A stretch of DNA of 64,000 nt from Morella rubra (taxonomy: Eukaryota > Streptophyta > Magnoliopsida > Fagales > Myricaceae): the NCBI GenBank assembly GCA_003952965.2, contig CM025852.1, positions 787,572 to 851,571 on the forward strand, read 5' to 3'. The first letter of the stretch is position 1, and every line of letters starts with the position of its first letter. A program made the position numbers and the translations under genes. The notes below the pieces were generated by a model, which worked only from the letters and a program-made list of their open reading frames with translations, had not been told where the DNA came from and did not search any database. This document shows positions 22,852 through 34,913 of this stretch, piece after piece.

Positions 22852-25800
22852 ATGGAGGAATCACAGGAAATACTCGTGAACTCGCTGGATAGCTATGGAG
22901 TTTCGATCCCACCGAGTGTATCCGCTGTCCGAGACCTTACCCCTAGCACCTTGGTCTCGGTATGCGCCCAGTCCCTTAACCTTCTCGACCGCACGGCCTC
23001 TTTCCCCACCTCTCTTCCTGATGACTCCGTAGCCGACCAATTCAAGATCTGTACGGACATCGCGTCTGGGATTAAGAATCTGGGTTACATCGGAGACATG
23101 AGCTTCCATAAGGTGAGTCCAGAGAGAGTGAGAGAGAGAGATAGAAAAAATGTGTTTTTTCGGATTCGATCTGATCTTGGGCCGGTGTTGCGTGCCGTCA
23201 GAAAGATGTGAGGATGAAGTGGAGGAAAAAACAAAGTTTGACTCTTTATTAAGCTTATATTTGGTTGCTCAGAAAATTTAAGAACAAGAAGGAATTTTAG
23301 CTAAGTGCCACTGGGAAAATTCGCGTTCTTATTTTCATAACGTTTTCCTTTGGACTTGAGTGTAGTTTCTTGTTAATTATCAGGATTTTTGGTTGAAAGC
23401 AAGGGGTTCTCCGTTAAGATCAGAGCTTGGTGTATAATGGAAAAATTAATTTGGTGTGGGCGTTGATGTAGTTCACGGTTCACAAAGTTCATTCAATGCA
23501 TAAGAGTTTGAATTTGTCTCTGTTTCCCCTCCATTATTCCTCTAGTTGATAATTCGATGGCTTTTATGATTTTTACCTGCATGAATGACTCCACTGTGCA
23601 CCTCCCGAACGTTGCCATCCATAATTGGAAGAAGTAATGTTGCTATGAAGATTAGACATAGTAATGTCGCCAAGAGATTGGTTACCGCTTGCTTGTGTCC
23701 ACCTCGTTGACATAATTCTTACTTAAAGATCATTGTTCCTGTATTAGAGAGTTTATATGCGAAACTTTCCATATTTGCATGATATTCAACGGTATATGTA
23801 AACAGAACGGAAGACAAGACGTGGTTTTAAAACCTTTCATATGTGTGCCTCTGCTGCCATGGACCTTTCGACTAGCCGGTACTAGGGGCTGTAATGGTTC
23901 AATATGTCAGTTGTACTTTTGTCCTCGACTTTTGTTTGTTCTTTCTGGCCATCGCGCCTTGTCACTTGCTGATTTCTGTAGATGGAGGAGCTTTAAAATC
24001 ATCGTAGTAAATGAATCTTTTTCTTTTATACTATGGGGTTTTTCTTTTCTGTTGCCTATTTTTTCTGCAATCTGCTCAATTTGCTTCTTATGATGATTAT
24101 CAATCTGCTTATCATTTTGAAATTACGCTTAGAAACAGACTGTATGTGTTGCTTACGGCAGTTCCTGTATCCATCTGAAGAGGACTTGTATAAGCTGATC
24201 AGATTCCTGGTGGAGAAGCTTTCTGATATGTCTGAAGGTAGAAGAACTGCTGATGTGAATGATGTTACGGGTAGGAGGAGAATCAAAGAAGATAGTCAAA
24301 AAAGCTCTTCATCGGAGTGGCCAAAGAAGGCTGATGGTGCAGGGGTAGATCGTAGTTGTGAGGAAGTTGAAGCCAAATTGAAAGATGTAAGACTCCGGAG
24401 TAAAGTTCCTGAGTGGTTTATTACCAAGGCTGAAGATGCCTCTGCTAGCAGGCCTTATAAGACCAATATTATTCCACAGAAAATGGATGAAACAGCTGTC
24501 AATGTTACAGTTTGCTCAAGCAATGGAGATTTCAGTAAGAATGAACTGACTAGTGTTTCGAGCGGGAAGGATTCTACTGAAAAGCTGGTGGATGCTGGAA
24601 GAGATAAAGCAGGAAGTGAAGAAACTGCGGCATATGAAGATGATGAAGATTTTCTAGTGGCTAAAAAGAAAGGAACTCCTTCAGAGCAGTCTTCCAAGGT
24701 ATTTTTGGTTAAACTAATGTGAATAATTTGGACAACTCTTTGGAGGTTGGATAGACTAGTTCAAATGCAGGTAGCAAATAAAATCTTCTTTATAAAAACA
24801 ATGTGAGCTATGAAGCACTGAAGGGCAATCAAAAGCTTAAGTTTAGAGTTTGAGTTTTATAGTTCTTAGCATTGTGGGAACAAAATCTTGATGAGGGGCT
24901 ATATGCTATGTTTATTTTTTCACTAGATGAGAGATGAGACTGACAACATGCAAAATCGAGAAAAAGCACTTGAGGAGATCATGGCAAAGAACTCTGGATT
25001 ACAGCAACTTGAAGAAGAATTGGAAATGTTAAGGGCAGCAGTGCGAATGGCATTTGATGAGGAGCATCCCGTTGACTACTACCTTGAGCAGCTCAACGAG
25101 AAAGTAGAAGCTAAAAAACATAATCTTGTGGAATTAGAGTTGAAGTGGTAAGATATAGCTGCCTTTTTTTTTGTATCATTAGAATATAGCTTACCTCACA
25201 CACTACAAACATAGTCTTTTCTCGTGCTGCATGGGCACAGCCAGAAGAAATCTAAAACATACATTTCAAAAGGAAAGCTAAACTTCTCTCCTATCATGGA
25301 GATGCAAATATTAATTTCACCTAACAAACTCACAGGGAAGCTGTCAAAGAGTCTCTGGAAGAGAAAAAGAGAAGTCTTGAGGAGTCTCTATGTGGGGACG
25401 ACCCAGAAGCTCAAGAAAAGCTCCAAAAGTTGAGAGAAGTTGACTTGGAGAAGCAGTCTATTTTGTCTGCAATTAGGAAAAGGTATGATTCTGGTTTAGA
25501 TCTTTAATACTTGCTTGCTTTCCCTGAAGTGTAAAGACATCTTTTGTTATTTCGCTCTCTCTCTTCCTTCCATTTTCTGCCACTTTGCTCGTTCTTGTTG
25601 TAACTGTCCTGTCATTCTGTAGGAAGGAGGAACATTCTAAGCTTTCTGCACAACTTGAGAGACAGCCAAAAGTTGCATCTAGGGGATCCTATATTGAGCG
25701 GATAAAGGAGATAACAAAGAACCTCCGGAAACAAGATGCTGACATAGAACGGATCCTAAAAGAGACCAGGGAGATTCAGTTGGAGAGTAATTCTATCCAA

Positions 25801-26242
25801 GAACGTCTTCATCGATCCTATGCTGTGGTCGACGAAATAGTATTCAGGTATAGATTGTTTATTGTTGCAGCCACGTAATTTCCTTACTGAGATTGACCAA
25901 TTGGTTTATTACCTCAGTTATCATTAACATAACTTGAAGGGCCGATGTCTTCTTATTCCCCTTTATCTTGCTTTGCTATGCTGAAAGTAAACATGTATTT
26001 ACAGGGAAGCCAAGAAAGACCCAGTAGGACGACAGGCATATAGACTTCTCACCAGCTTCCACGAGAGATTCGAGCAGATCTCAGAGAAAATCATGGCTAG
26101 TGATAGATTACATAGAGAAGCGATTGAACATGAAAAGAAGCTAGCAGCCATGGCATCCCGTAGCTTAAATGTTGACAAACTACAAGCTGATCTTGATGCC
26201 ATAAGAAAGGAAAATGAGTACCTAAGAGCAAAGCGTCCTTGA
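22852..26242 (+). CDS. CCDC22: CCDC22 homologue (Commander/CCC complex)
   Basis: Six exons (22852-23112, 24162-24698, 24927-25147, 25336-25482, 25623-25847, 26005-26242) join in frame to 542 residues. The N-terminal about 110 residues (MEESQEILVNSLDSYGVSIP through FLYPSEEDLYKLIRFLVEKL) resemble the calponin-homology-like domain of CCDC22 and CCDC93. A low-complexity acidic/serine linker follows, then long coiled coils from about residue 265 to the end, rich in E, K, L and R. In animals CCDC22 pairs with CCDC93 and COMMD proteins in the Commander complex for endosomal recycling; plants keep a homologue (At1g55830) whose role is little studied. The first intron is over 1 kb; all boundaries are GT-AG. 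No truncation is visible. Confidence 0.9.
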
Positions 26243-27830
26243 CAATTAGACCTTTGGTTTTGTTTCGAAAACCATTCTTTCATATATCAATCTGCATTAT
26301 TACTTTTATGGGCTTAATATACTTGTATTCTTCCTCAAATTGTTTGGCAATAAAGAATCTGCATTATTACTCTGATGCAACTTTTACACTTTGCTAAACC
26401 CAACTTCTGATGTATCCATAGATGAATGGGAAGGGCAAAAGAAGACTATTATTCAATATGCCTTCCCTTAAGCTTGTTTGAGTATTTTCGGGGCAGGCAA
26501 AATTTTGTTCGAATGACACAACTCTTTACAGTGTTTAGGCACCTGCCGAGCCCACATGGCAGCATGCAAGGAAATGGGTATTTTGCCCTCTCCTCGAACA
26601 CGCTGACAGGATACTAGGAATTCCCGCCACCCCCCCAAGATCGATGTCTCATTGTATATGAGAGATCGTCTTTTATAGCCACACTACAATAGTTGGAGCA
26701 TTCTGCGCTGAATTATTCTCTGACATGATTCTTCATCGTGTGCTGAGTCACATGTGACCAAATGTGATTAGTTTGGAGTAAACACAAATCCAAGTACAAG
26801 CCGAGCTCTTGAAAATAGTGAATACGGAGCAATCTTTCACTTTTTTGGGGGGTTAAATTTATGGGTCATATGCAAACAAGTTCATAATCCACGCGATCTT
26901 TTGTACTCATACCAAACGTAGGCAAAAGAAAAGTGCACCATCAAATTGGACAATGTGCTGATTCCCTAACTACTCTGGGCCTCGGTTGTTGGAACCAGGG
27001 ACAGAACAACTTACAAGTCCCCTCGTCACAGCTTCCATTCTTGGGACGGCAGCAAACTCAATTTGATTGGATATGGACTTCTGTTGGAGCTAGACTCCTT
27101 CGGATAGCAGCAACAACCTCAAAAAATGAGCAGGATCATGGATATCCTATTAGGACCCGGATCAAAGGGACCTATCAGCACTTAACTCTCAGCAAATAAT
27201 TTCAATCAAATTCAATTTCTGATCTATCACAGCCATCAAATCAAGTGTTTTGTTTTTTTTTGTTTTATCTTGATGGTCGCACGAATGGCACCGGATCAAT
27301 TTTAAGGAAAGATGGTAACAACATTAATTTGAGATCTTCTAGATAAGTCCCTAATCACTATCTTAACTAAAATTGTCAGATCTTGAAATCTTAAGTAGTT
27401 ATCTAATAGGATATGATAGATTAGGCAAAATAGACACGAAAAATGCAAATAGATCATTTATTTAAAAATAGCAGCTAAATTTTTTAAAAATTGATTTTAG
27501 AGCTAATTTTAATATCGAGAGGATTCTAATCCTCTAGGCGTTGCTTCAAAAATAAGAAACTCGATCTTCCTTAGTATATACACAACCCCATGAATGATGA
27601 AACTGGTACTAAATGGTCATCGTAGGCACATGCCTTGACCGTTTCTTGATTGTACAGAATGATATTCCTTAACTTCTCCGTAAATCCATGCACATCCTCG
27701 TATAATAAAAGGGAATCCTATTCTGACCAACCTATGTAGTCCATGGAAAAGCAAAGGATGACAAATGGCATAACATCACGGTATCATTGGCCCCCACAGT
27801 ACGCTACACTTCGAGCTGGATTGAGATGAC

Positions 27831-28015
27831 AAATCTCATCCTGCATTTTTTCCTTTATGCAAATCTCATCCTGTATTTACATTTAAAGTTTTAAACGACA
27901 TAACCAATGTTTTTGAAGAACTCTAGGACTCTCTGCTTACAGGATGAGATTTGGTTAGAGGAAATCTAGGACTCTCTGCTTATTCTCTGTTTTTGAAGAA
28001 CTCTGGACTCTCTGA
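27831..28015 (+). repeat. short internal repeats and possible hairpin
   Basis: CAAATCTCATCCTG occurs twice (about 27831 and 27859), and its complement CAGGATGAGATTTG lies near 27940, giving a possible stem. The word GGACTCTCTG occurs three times between 27926 and 28014, twice after TTTTTGAAGAACTCT. The same arrangement is present in copy 2, 2.5 kb to the right. It lies upstream of the transporter start codon. Confidence 0.6.
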
Positions 28016-28168
28016 TTACAGATGTTATACAACCGAAACAAAGATCCTTCTTTTCATTTATATAAACCGTACATCTATTCTTCTGTGTATGCATTATAAT
28101 AACAATAGTATCAGTATCTATGCGGTTTGATTAATATTGATCCAACATATGCTTTGGCTTGGAGTGTT

Positions 28169-28247
28169 ATGGAGTTCTTTGATTCTCTGTTTGGAAGAGC
28201 TGCAAGAAAGTTCATTAAACGGAAAGACAGCGACGCAGGCGAAACAG
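28169..28247 (+). pseudogene. extra copy of transporter exon 1
   Basis: This is a 79-base duplicate of the first coding exon at 30679-30757, with the same ATG, encoding MEFFDSLFGRAARKFIKRKD and beyond, and the same ACAG donor before GTTCTAC. It has no downstream exon of its own before the second copy. It could be an alternative first exon or an assembly duplicate. Confidence 0.7.
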
Positions 28248-29003
28248 GTTCTACTGAATGACTCCCTCGACCGCATTATCATTCTCTCTTAATTTCTTTT
28301 CCCGCATATAAGATGCATTTACCCATTAATTTTTCATTTAAAAATGCTTTATTTGGCTTCAAAATCCTTCGATTTCCTGCAAATGTTCAATGTTCCTGTG
28401 GTTATGCTGATTTTTCGGAAGCTTCCTTTTCTTCTTTCTTTCTGTCTCTCCTCCCCTCTCCCACAACCCCTTTCTGAAATGGCTCATCAGTCACAGCAGT
28501 GGTATTACAGTGCGTGGTTTTTTATTTCTTTAGCAGCTTGTGTCAATTCATGATGATCATGGTTAATTGTATGCCATTCAATCAACTCAAGGAAATGGAT
28601 TGGTATATATATAGTCATTACCGGCTTGTTTGTTAGTTCAACTTAAATGTCTACAATGTGTTCCTTTTGTTTGAATTTTAATCAACCTGCTTCAATCCAC
28701 GTGATACTAGTTCTAAATTAATTTCAGTGTATCTGATATTGTTTAATTTCCATTATTAAGAGAGAGTTTCACGGCAAAGTACTAGGCATCAGAATTTCTC
28801 AGATCACAGTTTTCTAAGAATAATGCAGTTTCACTGAGAGAAACTGTCACCAGTGGTCAACGACATGTCCTTCCACTTGGTGATTCTTTTCTGAGATATG
28901 AACTGCTATTTGTACTCTGTTATCGCCAACAAGGGGGAAAGTGCATATTTTGTCACTTGAAGGACGCAAATCCCAAGATATATTCATTACTTGATTTCCC
29001 GCT

Positions 29004-29313
29004 AGCTCTTGAAAATAGTGAATACGGAGCAATCTTTCACTTTTTTGGGGGGTTAAATTTATGGGTCATATGCAAACAAGTTCATAATCCACGCGATCTT
29101 TTGTACTCATACCAAACGTAGGCAAAAGAAAAGTGCACCATCAAATTGGACAATGTGCTGATTCCCTAACTACTCTGGGCCTCGGTTGTTGGAACCAGGG
29201 ACAGAACAACTTACAAGTCCCCTCGTCACAGCTTCCATTCTATGGGACGGCAGCAAACTCAATTTGATTGGATATGGACTTCTGTTGGAGCTAGACTCCA
29301 TTCGGATAGCATT
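29004..29313 (+). repeat. short third copy of 26804-27115
   Basis: Starting at AGCTCTTGAAAATAGTGAAT, about 310 bases match the left end of long copy 1 almost exactly, then the sequence jumps to words found at 26640 (ATCGATGTCTC). The adjoining 29314-29560 is a patchy, deletion-rich version of 26640-27050. Confidence 0.8.
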
Positions 29314-29429
29314 AGATCGATGTCTCAGATCGTCTTTTATCAAACAATAGTTGCATTCTGCGCAGACATGATCATGCTGATCACATGTCCAAATGTGATT
29401 AGTTTGGAGTAAACACAAATCCAAGTACA

Positions 29430-31560
29430 AGCCGACTCAAACGGAGCAATTTATGGGTCATATGCAAACAGTTCATATCCACGCGATCTTTTGTACTCAT
29501 ACCAAACGTAGGCAGTGCACCATCAAATTGGACAATGATTCCTAACTATTTACAATCACAATTCTTGGGACGGCAGCAAACTCAATTTGATTGGATATGG
29601 ACTTCTGTTGGAGCTAGATCTTCGGATAGCAGCAACAACCTCAAAAAATGAGCAGGATCATGATATCCTATTAGGAATGGACCTATCAGTCAGCAAATAA
29701 TTTCAATCAAATTCAATTTCTGGTCACAGCCATCAAATCAATGTTTTTTTTTTTGTTTTATCTTGATGGTCGCACGAATGGCACCGGATCAATTTTAAGG
29801 AAAGATGGTAACAACATTAATTTGAGATCTTCTAGATAAGTCCCTAATCACTATCTTAACTAAAATTGGTCAGATCTTGAAATCTTAAGTAGTTATCTAA
29901 TAGGATATGATAGATTAGGCAAAATAGACACGAAAAATGTTTTTACATGGTTGAAAATAGATCATTTATTTAAAAATAGCAGCTAAATTTTTTAAAAATT
30001 GATTTTAGAGCTAATTTTAGATATCGAGAGGATTCTAATCTCTCTAGGCGTTGCTTCAAAAATAAGAAACTCGATCTTCCTTAGTATATACACAACCCCA
30101 TGAATGATGAAACTGGTACTAAATGGTCATCGTAGGCACATGCCTTGACCGTTTCTTGATTGTACAGAATGATATTCCTTAACTTCTCCGTAAATCCATG
30201 CACATCCTCGTATAATAAAAGGGAATCCTATTCTGACCAACCTATGTAGTCCATGGAAAAGCAAAGGATGACAAATGGCATAACATCACGGTATCATTGG
30301 CCCCCACAGTACGCTACACTTCGAGCTGGATTGAGATGACAAATCTCATCCTGCATTTTTTCCTTTATGCAAATCTCATCCTGTATTTACATTTAAAGTT
30401 TTAAACGACATAACCAATGTTTTTGAAGAACTCTAGGACTCTCTGCTTACAGGATGAGATTTGGTTAGAGGAAATCTAGGACTCTCTGCTTATTCTCTGT
30501 TTTTGAAGAACTCTGGACTCTCTGATTACAGATGTTATACAACCGAAACAAAGATCCTTCTTTTCATTTATATAAACCGTACATCTATTCTTCTGTGTAT
30601 GCATTATAATAACAATAGTATCAGTATCTATGCGGTTTGATTAATATTGATCCAACATATGCTTTGGCTTGGAGTGTTATGGAGTTCTTTGATTCTCTGT
30701 TTGGAAGAGCTGCAAGAAAGTTCATTAAACGGAAAGACAGCGACGCAGGCGAAACAGGTTCTACTGAATGACTCCCTCGACCGCATTATCATTCTCTCTT
30801 AATTTCTTTTCCCGCATATAAGATGCATTTACCCATTAATTTTTCATTTAAAAATGCTTTATTTGGCTTCAAAATCCTTCGATTTCCTGCAAATGTTCAA
30901 TGTTCCTGTGGTTATGCTGATTTTTCGGAAGCTTCCTTTTCTTCTTTCTTTCTGTCTCTCCTCCCCTCTCCCACAACCCCTTTCTGAAATGGCTCATCAG
31001 TCACAGCAGTGGTATTACAGTGCGTGGTTTTTTATTTCTTTAGCAGCTTGTGTCAATTCATGATGATCATGGTTAATTGTATGCCATTCAATCAACTCAA
31101 GGAAATGGATTGGTATATATATAGTCATTACCGGCTTGTTTGTTAGTTCAACTTAAATGTCTACAATGTGTTCCTTTTGTTTGAATTTTAATCAACCTGC
31201 TTCAATCCACGTGATACTAGTTCTAAATTAATTTCAGTGTATCTGATATTGTTTAATTTCCATTATTAAGAGAGAGTTTCACGGCAAAGTACTAGGCATC
31301 AGAATTTCTCAGATCACAGTTTTCTAAGAATAATGCAGTTTCACTGAGAGAAACTGTCACCAGTGGTTCATCTTCAACGACAATGTCCTTCCACTTGGTG
31401 TCATTCTTTTCTGAGATATGAACTGCTATTTGTACTCTGTTATCGCCAACAAGGGGTTTCCAAGAAAGTGCATATTTTGTCATGTGCTTGAAGGACGCAA
31501 TCAGTGTTTTCCAAAAACAAGATATATCAGCTCATTACTTGATTTCTCTTGATGTTGAGT
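29430..31560 (+). repeat. transporter 5' region, long copy 2
   Basis: Second long copy, offset by about 2.5 kb from copy 1. Its left 250 bases are patchy relative to copy 1, with many 1-15 base deletions, while the rest is nearly identical. It contains the first exon used for the transporter gene and runs continuously into exon 2. Confidence 0.85.
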
Positions 31561-33370
31561 TCATGCTAGATCTCATACTCCAAATTATCAGGTCGAGCGC
31601 TAGAAGATCTCAGAAGCTCCCTCTACAATGAACTACGAACCTCCGAAGGTGCTAAGCGCCAACAGCAACGATTTTGTGGGCCAGTGGTGGCATTGACCTT
31701 TAATTTCCTGGTTGCTGTAGCAATTATTTTGGCGAACAAATTAGTGCGTGCCTTTTCTTTCTCTTCCTATTGGTCTTTGTTTGTAAGCTTTTGCAAATGT
31801 TGATTTTGTATGTGTGTTTTGGAGGTGGTGGGTGGGGAGGGGAGGGGAGGGGGGAGAGAGGTTTGAGCTAATTGCTCCAACTGCTTGATTTTGATTTTGG
31901 GAAGTCTTACCTCCCTAATATGTGCACACAATCAAACTAACACTAAACTGTATCTTTGCTTACAGGTGATGGGGAAAGTTGGATTTAACTTTCCAATTTT
32001 TCTCACATTAATCCACTACACTACTGCGTGGCTTCTCCTCGCCATTTTCAAGGCACTCTCTCTGCTTCCAGTCTCCCCACCATCTAAAACTACCCCCTTT
32101 TCTTCACTCTTCTCATTGGGAGCTGTCATGGCTTTTGCCTCTGGCCTTGCAAATACCAGCCTAAAGCTTAACAGGTTCTAATCCCACCTCCTACATCTTT
32201 ATAAAGTTCAATGGATCCGTGTCTTGTGTCCTAACTTTTCAGCTCATGGCAGCGTTGGTTTCTACCAAATGGCTAAAATTGCCGTCACTCCTACAATTGT
32301 TCTTGCAGAGTTCATTATCTTTAGGAAAACCATCTCTTTCAAAAAGGTGAGCTAAAAATTTTTTATTTCCTTCTTCTTACTTCCATACTTCTTGAATTGA
32401 AAACTTAGGACTTCCATTTCCATGCCATATTTTCAGAAAATCCATGCTGTTGCAGGTTTTGGCTCTGGCTGTTGTTTCTGTAGGTGTGGCAGTAGCAACT
32501 GTGACAGATTTGGAGTTCAATCTAAGTGGTGCTCTAATTGCAATTATATGGATAATCCCAAGTGCAGTAAACAAAATCCTATGGTCAAATTTACAGCAAC
32601 AAGCCAATTGGACTGCTCTTGCGTAAGTAATTTGACCTGGCCTTTTATCCCTGGCAAAAATATTTAGAAGTGAGTCTCCGTACATGAGCAGACAACAATT
32701 TCATGACTGTAGGTTGATGTGGAAGACTACCCCAATTACGATTTTCTTCTTACTAGCTCTGATGCCATGGCTGGATCCACCAGGAGTACTATCATTTAAG
32801 TGGGATCTCAACAACACTAGTGCTATTCTTATATCGGCTGCCCTTGGTTTTTTCCTACAATGGTCTGGAGCTTTGGCCCTTGGGTGAGATACCCCGTTCT
32901 CCTTCTTCTGTTGCCCTTGCCCAGTTGCCCAAAAACATTTCACTGCTTTTCTATATCAACATTCCTTGGCTTGCACATATCTTCCTATCAAATAGTTTTC
33001 GCCCAACGAAAGAACATCTGCATTGATGGAAAGTTCCAGGAAATTTTTTCCTTTGATTTTCTGATATCTGTGCTACTTATGCAGTGCAACTTCGGCAACT
33101 TCTCATGTTGTTCTAGGACAATTCAAGACTTGTGTGATACTGCTTGGGGGCTATCTCATTTTTGGTTCAGATCCAGGGTTTGTAAGCATATGTGGAGCTT
33201 TCATGGCTCTTTGCGGAATGTCTGTTTATGCATCATCGTCCAACTTGAAAGAATCTCGTGAAAGTTTGAGTAAGCAACTTCCAAAGCAAAACTTACCATC
33301 CCCAAGACCAAAGACGAACACTGAAGAGAGCCCAGAGTTGGACACCAAAGATGCCACAAATGTTGTCTGA
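30679..33370 (+). CDS. nucleotide-sugar / triose-phosphate-type transporter
   Basis: Seven exons (30679-30757, 31592-31743, 31966-32174, 32253-32346, 32456-32622, 32713-32883, 33085-33370) join in frame to 385 residues. A charged cytosolic N-terminus precedes about ten hydrophobic helices of the drug/metabolite-transporter superfamily, TPT branch. Landmarks include NFLVAVAIILANKLVMGKVG, SVGFYQMAKIAVTPTIVLAE, NKILWSNLQQQANWTALALM and TSHVVLGQFKTCVILLGGYL. Those sequences match plant proteins named nucleotide-sugar uncharacterized transporters rather than the known UDP-xylose or UDP-galactose carriers, so the cargo is unknown; a Golgi or other endomembrane location is likely. Exon 4 uses the acceptor GGCAG before CGTTGG; a nearer TTTTCAG would shift the frame. 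Intron 2 carries a G-rich tract. The first exon exists twice in the window. Confidence 0.9.
31830..31854 (+). other. G-quadruplex-like tract in transporter intron 2
   Basis: The sense strand carries five consecutive G runs of 3 to 6 separated by single bases (GGG T GGGG A GGGG A GGGG A GGGGGG). This exceeds the usual four-run quadruplex rule with minimal loops. It lies about 110 bases before the intron 2 acceptor, so it would also be present in the pre-mRNA. Confidence 0.8.
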
Positions 33371-34913
33371 GATGTGAACTAGGCAAGCTTCTAACATTCT
33401 CTCTGGGGATGTCCGTGTGGGTGTCTGTGGCTAGAGAGAGGTTCCAAGTACCAAACCCTTGAGCCTTGCCATATTCTCCTCTGTTGTCTTCAACCTTAGG
33501 AATCGTTCCTTACTTTTTGTGTGGAATGTAGGGCCTGTACATGAAATATAGTCATCAGATTTTTGGATTCACTCGACCAATGCAGTCTATATTCATTGTT
33601 TCCCCTGCTTGGCCTGGGATTTCTTTATCCGGCAAACATTGTATTCTTTTGGTTTCATCACAGAATTTTCTCCAGTTTTCATTTATGGAAATTATGATTT
33701 TTCTGTTTTTTTGAAAGAATTTCTGCTATAAGCTGACTCAGACCTTTTTTTCTCTCGTATTTCCAGGGAATATCCATTTTTTCGATCATTGCAATATGAC
33801 AATAAAATAAGACAGTACCTTGAAGCCACCTTGTCATGGGATGTAACAAATGGTTTCAAAGGGTGTTCTTGAATTTTTAATTGACTCACCTCACTTCAAT
33901 TAACACTAGTCCCCCACCTAGCAAATGTCTTTACTAAAGAGATCCATTATTTGAGTTAAATTCAACGTCTCGACAAATCTTAAAAAGACTGACCAGATCT
34001 CATTTAAATTACAAGTTTCCTCTAAAACTTCAAACCAAGAAATCATGGGACTTGAGCCACTGGTTGCCCTGTTACCACTTCCTCCCCTGTTTTTTTATTT
34101 TTATTTTTTTTATTACTTTGCAATATTCCCTATACATCTATCTTGCCCTTAAAATAAAACTTTAAGATAAGTTGAGCCAATATTTAAGACAACTGTGGGA
34201 TTGGTACTTAAAAATTCATTGCCGTCGAATTTCTCGCAAAATTTCTTGCAATCAGAATCTGATTGAAAAAATAAAACACTTTTCCATCAGCACCAGCTAA
34301 AATGACGAAAGAAAAAGAACGAAAGATCTCGAAGACAACACGTTCAGAAAGAAAAATCTTGTAGCCAAGACTTATTGGAATTTGCCATTTTAAACAAAAT
34401 ACAAGTACCAAATATCATAATATTAGTATAATCCATCGTGTCATGCACAACAAAAATGTAATATACAGGTGAAACAAACGAAAGGAAAACAACACCAGCT
34501 AAAATGACGAAAGAAAAAGAAAGATCTCGAAGACAACACGTTTAGAAAGAAAAATCTCGTAGCCAAGACTTATTGGAATTTGCCATTTTAAACAAAATAC
34601 AAGTACCAAATATCATAATATTAGTATAATCCATCGTGTCATGCACAACAAAAATGTAATATACAGGTGAAACAAAAGAAAGGAAAAATTGGCAAATCCC
34701 ACCTATTCTATTCAACTCTTACCTTCCTATAGTTCTTCGAGAAATCACTAAAAAAAGTAGAAGCCTAAAAAATAGACAACGTCAAAGCTAACTTCCCTCA
34801 TAATAGTCAGCATCGCATGTCCCCACTAAATAAATTTTCCAAAAATATCTGGGCCGCATTGCATATTTACACTCAGACAGGCTAGTTTTCGTACTTTCTA
34901 GCCTCATGACAGA
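33371..34913. other. convergent intergenic region with tandem repeat
   Basis: 3' UTRs of the transporter (plus) and the GIP1-like gene (minus) meet here. The main structure is the two-unit tandem repeat at 34291-34686. No gene is seen. Confidence 0.6.
34291..34686. repeat. two-unit tandem repeat, about 200 bases each
   Basis: Units begin CACCAGCTAAAATGACGAAA at 34291 and 34493 and run through TTGGAATTTGCCATTTTAAAC to CAGGTGAAACAAA. They differ by a four-base deletion near the start and very few substitutions, so the duplication is recent. It lies downstream of the GIP1-like gene. Confidence 0.9.

Larger units (their letters stand above)
26804..28980 (+). repeat. transporter 5' region, long copy 1
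   Basis: This matches 29430-31560 with very few differences over 27270-28846. The first clear small difference is a 17-base insertion in copy 2 near 29939. The right end (28847-28980) has many short deletions relative to 31356-31540. The copy carries a full first coding exon but none of the downstream exons. Confidence 0.85.
26243..30678. other. duplicated intergenic and 5' region of transporter gene
   Basis: CCDC22 3' UTR occupies the first few hundred bases. Most of the rest belongs to two near-identical long copies of the transporter 5' region plus a short third copy, listed separately. Apart from an extra transporter exon 1 at 28169-28247, no coding region is supported. Identical 69-residue frames at 28344 and 30854 lie in the transporter's intron 1 sequence and are not convincing. 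Confidence 0.6.

Noticed and set aside
28344-28553. 69-residue frame present identically at 28344 and 30854
   Set aside because: It falls in transporter intron 1 sequence; the identity simply reflects the duplication.
32225-32252. Alternative exon 4 acceptor (TTTTCAG) of the transporter
   Set aside because: It shifts the frame relative to exon 3; the GGCAG acceptor at 32252 restores the family sequence NSVGFYQMAK.
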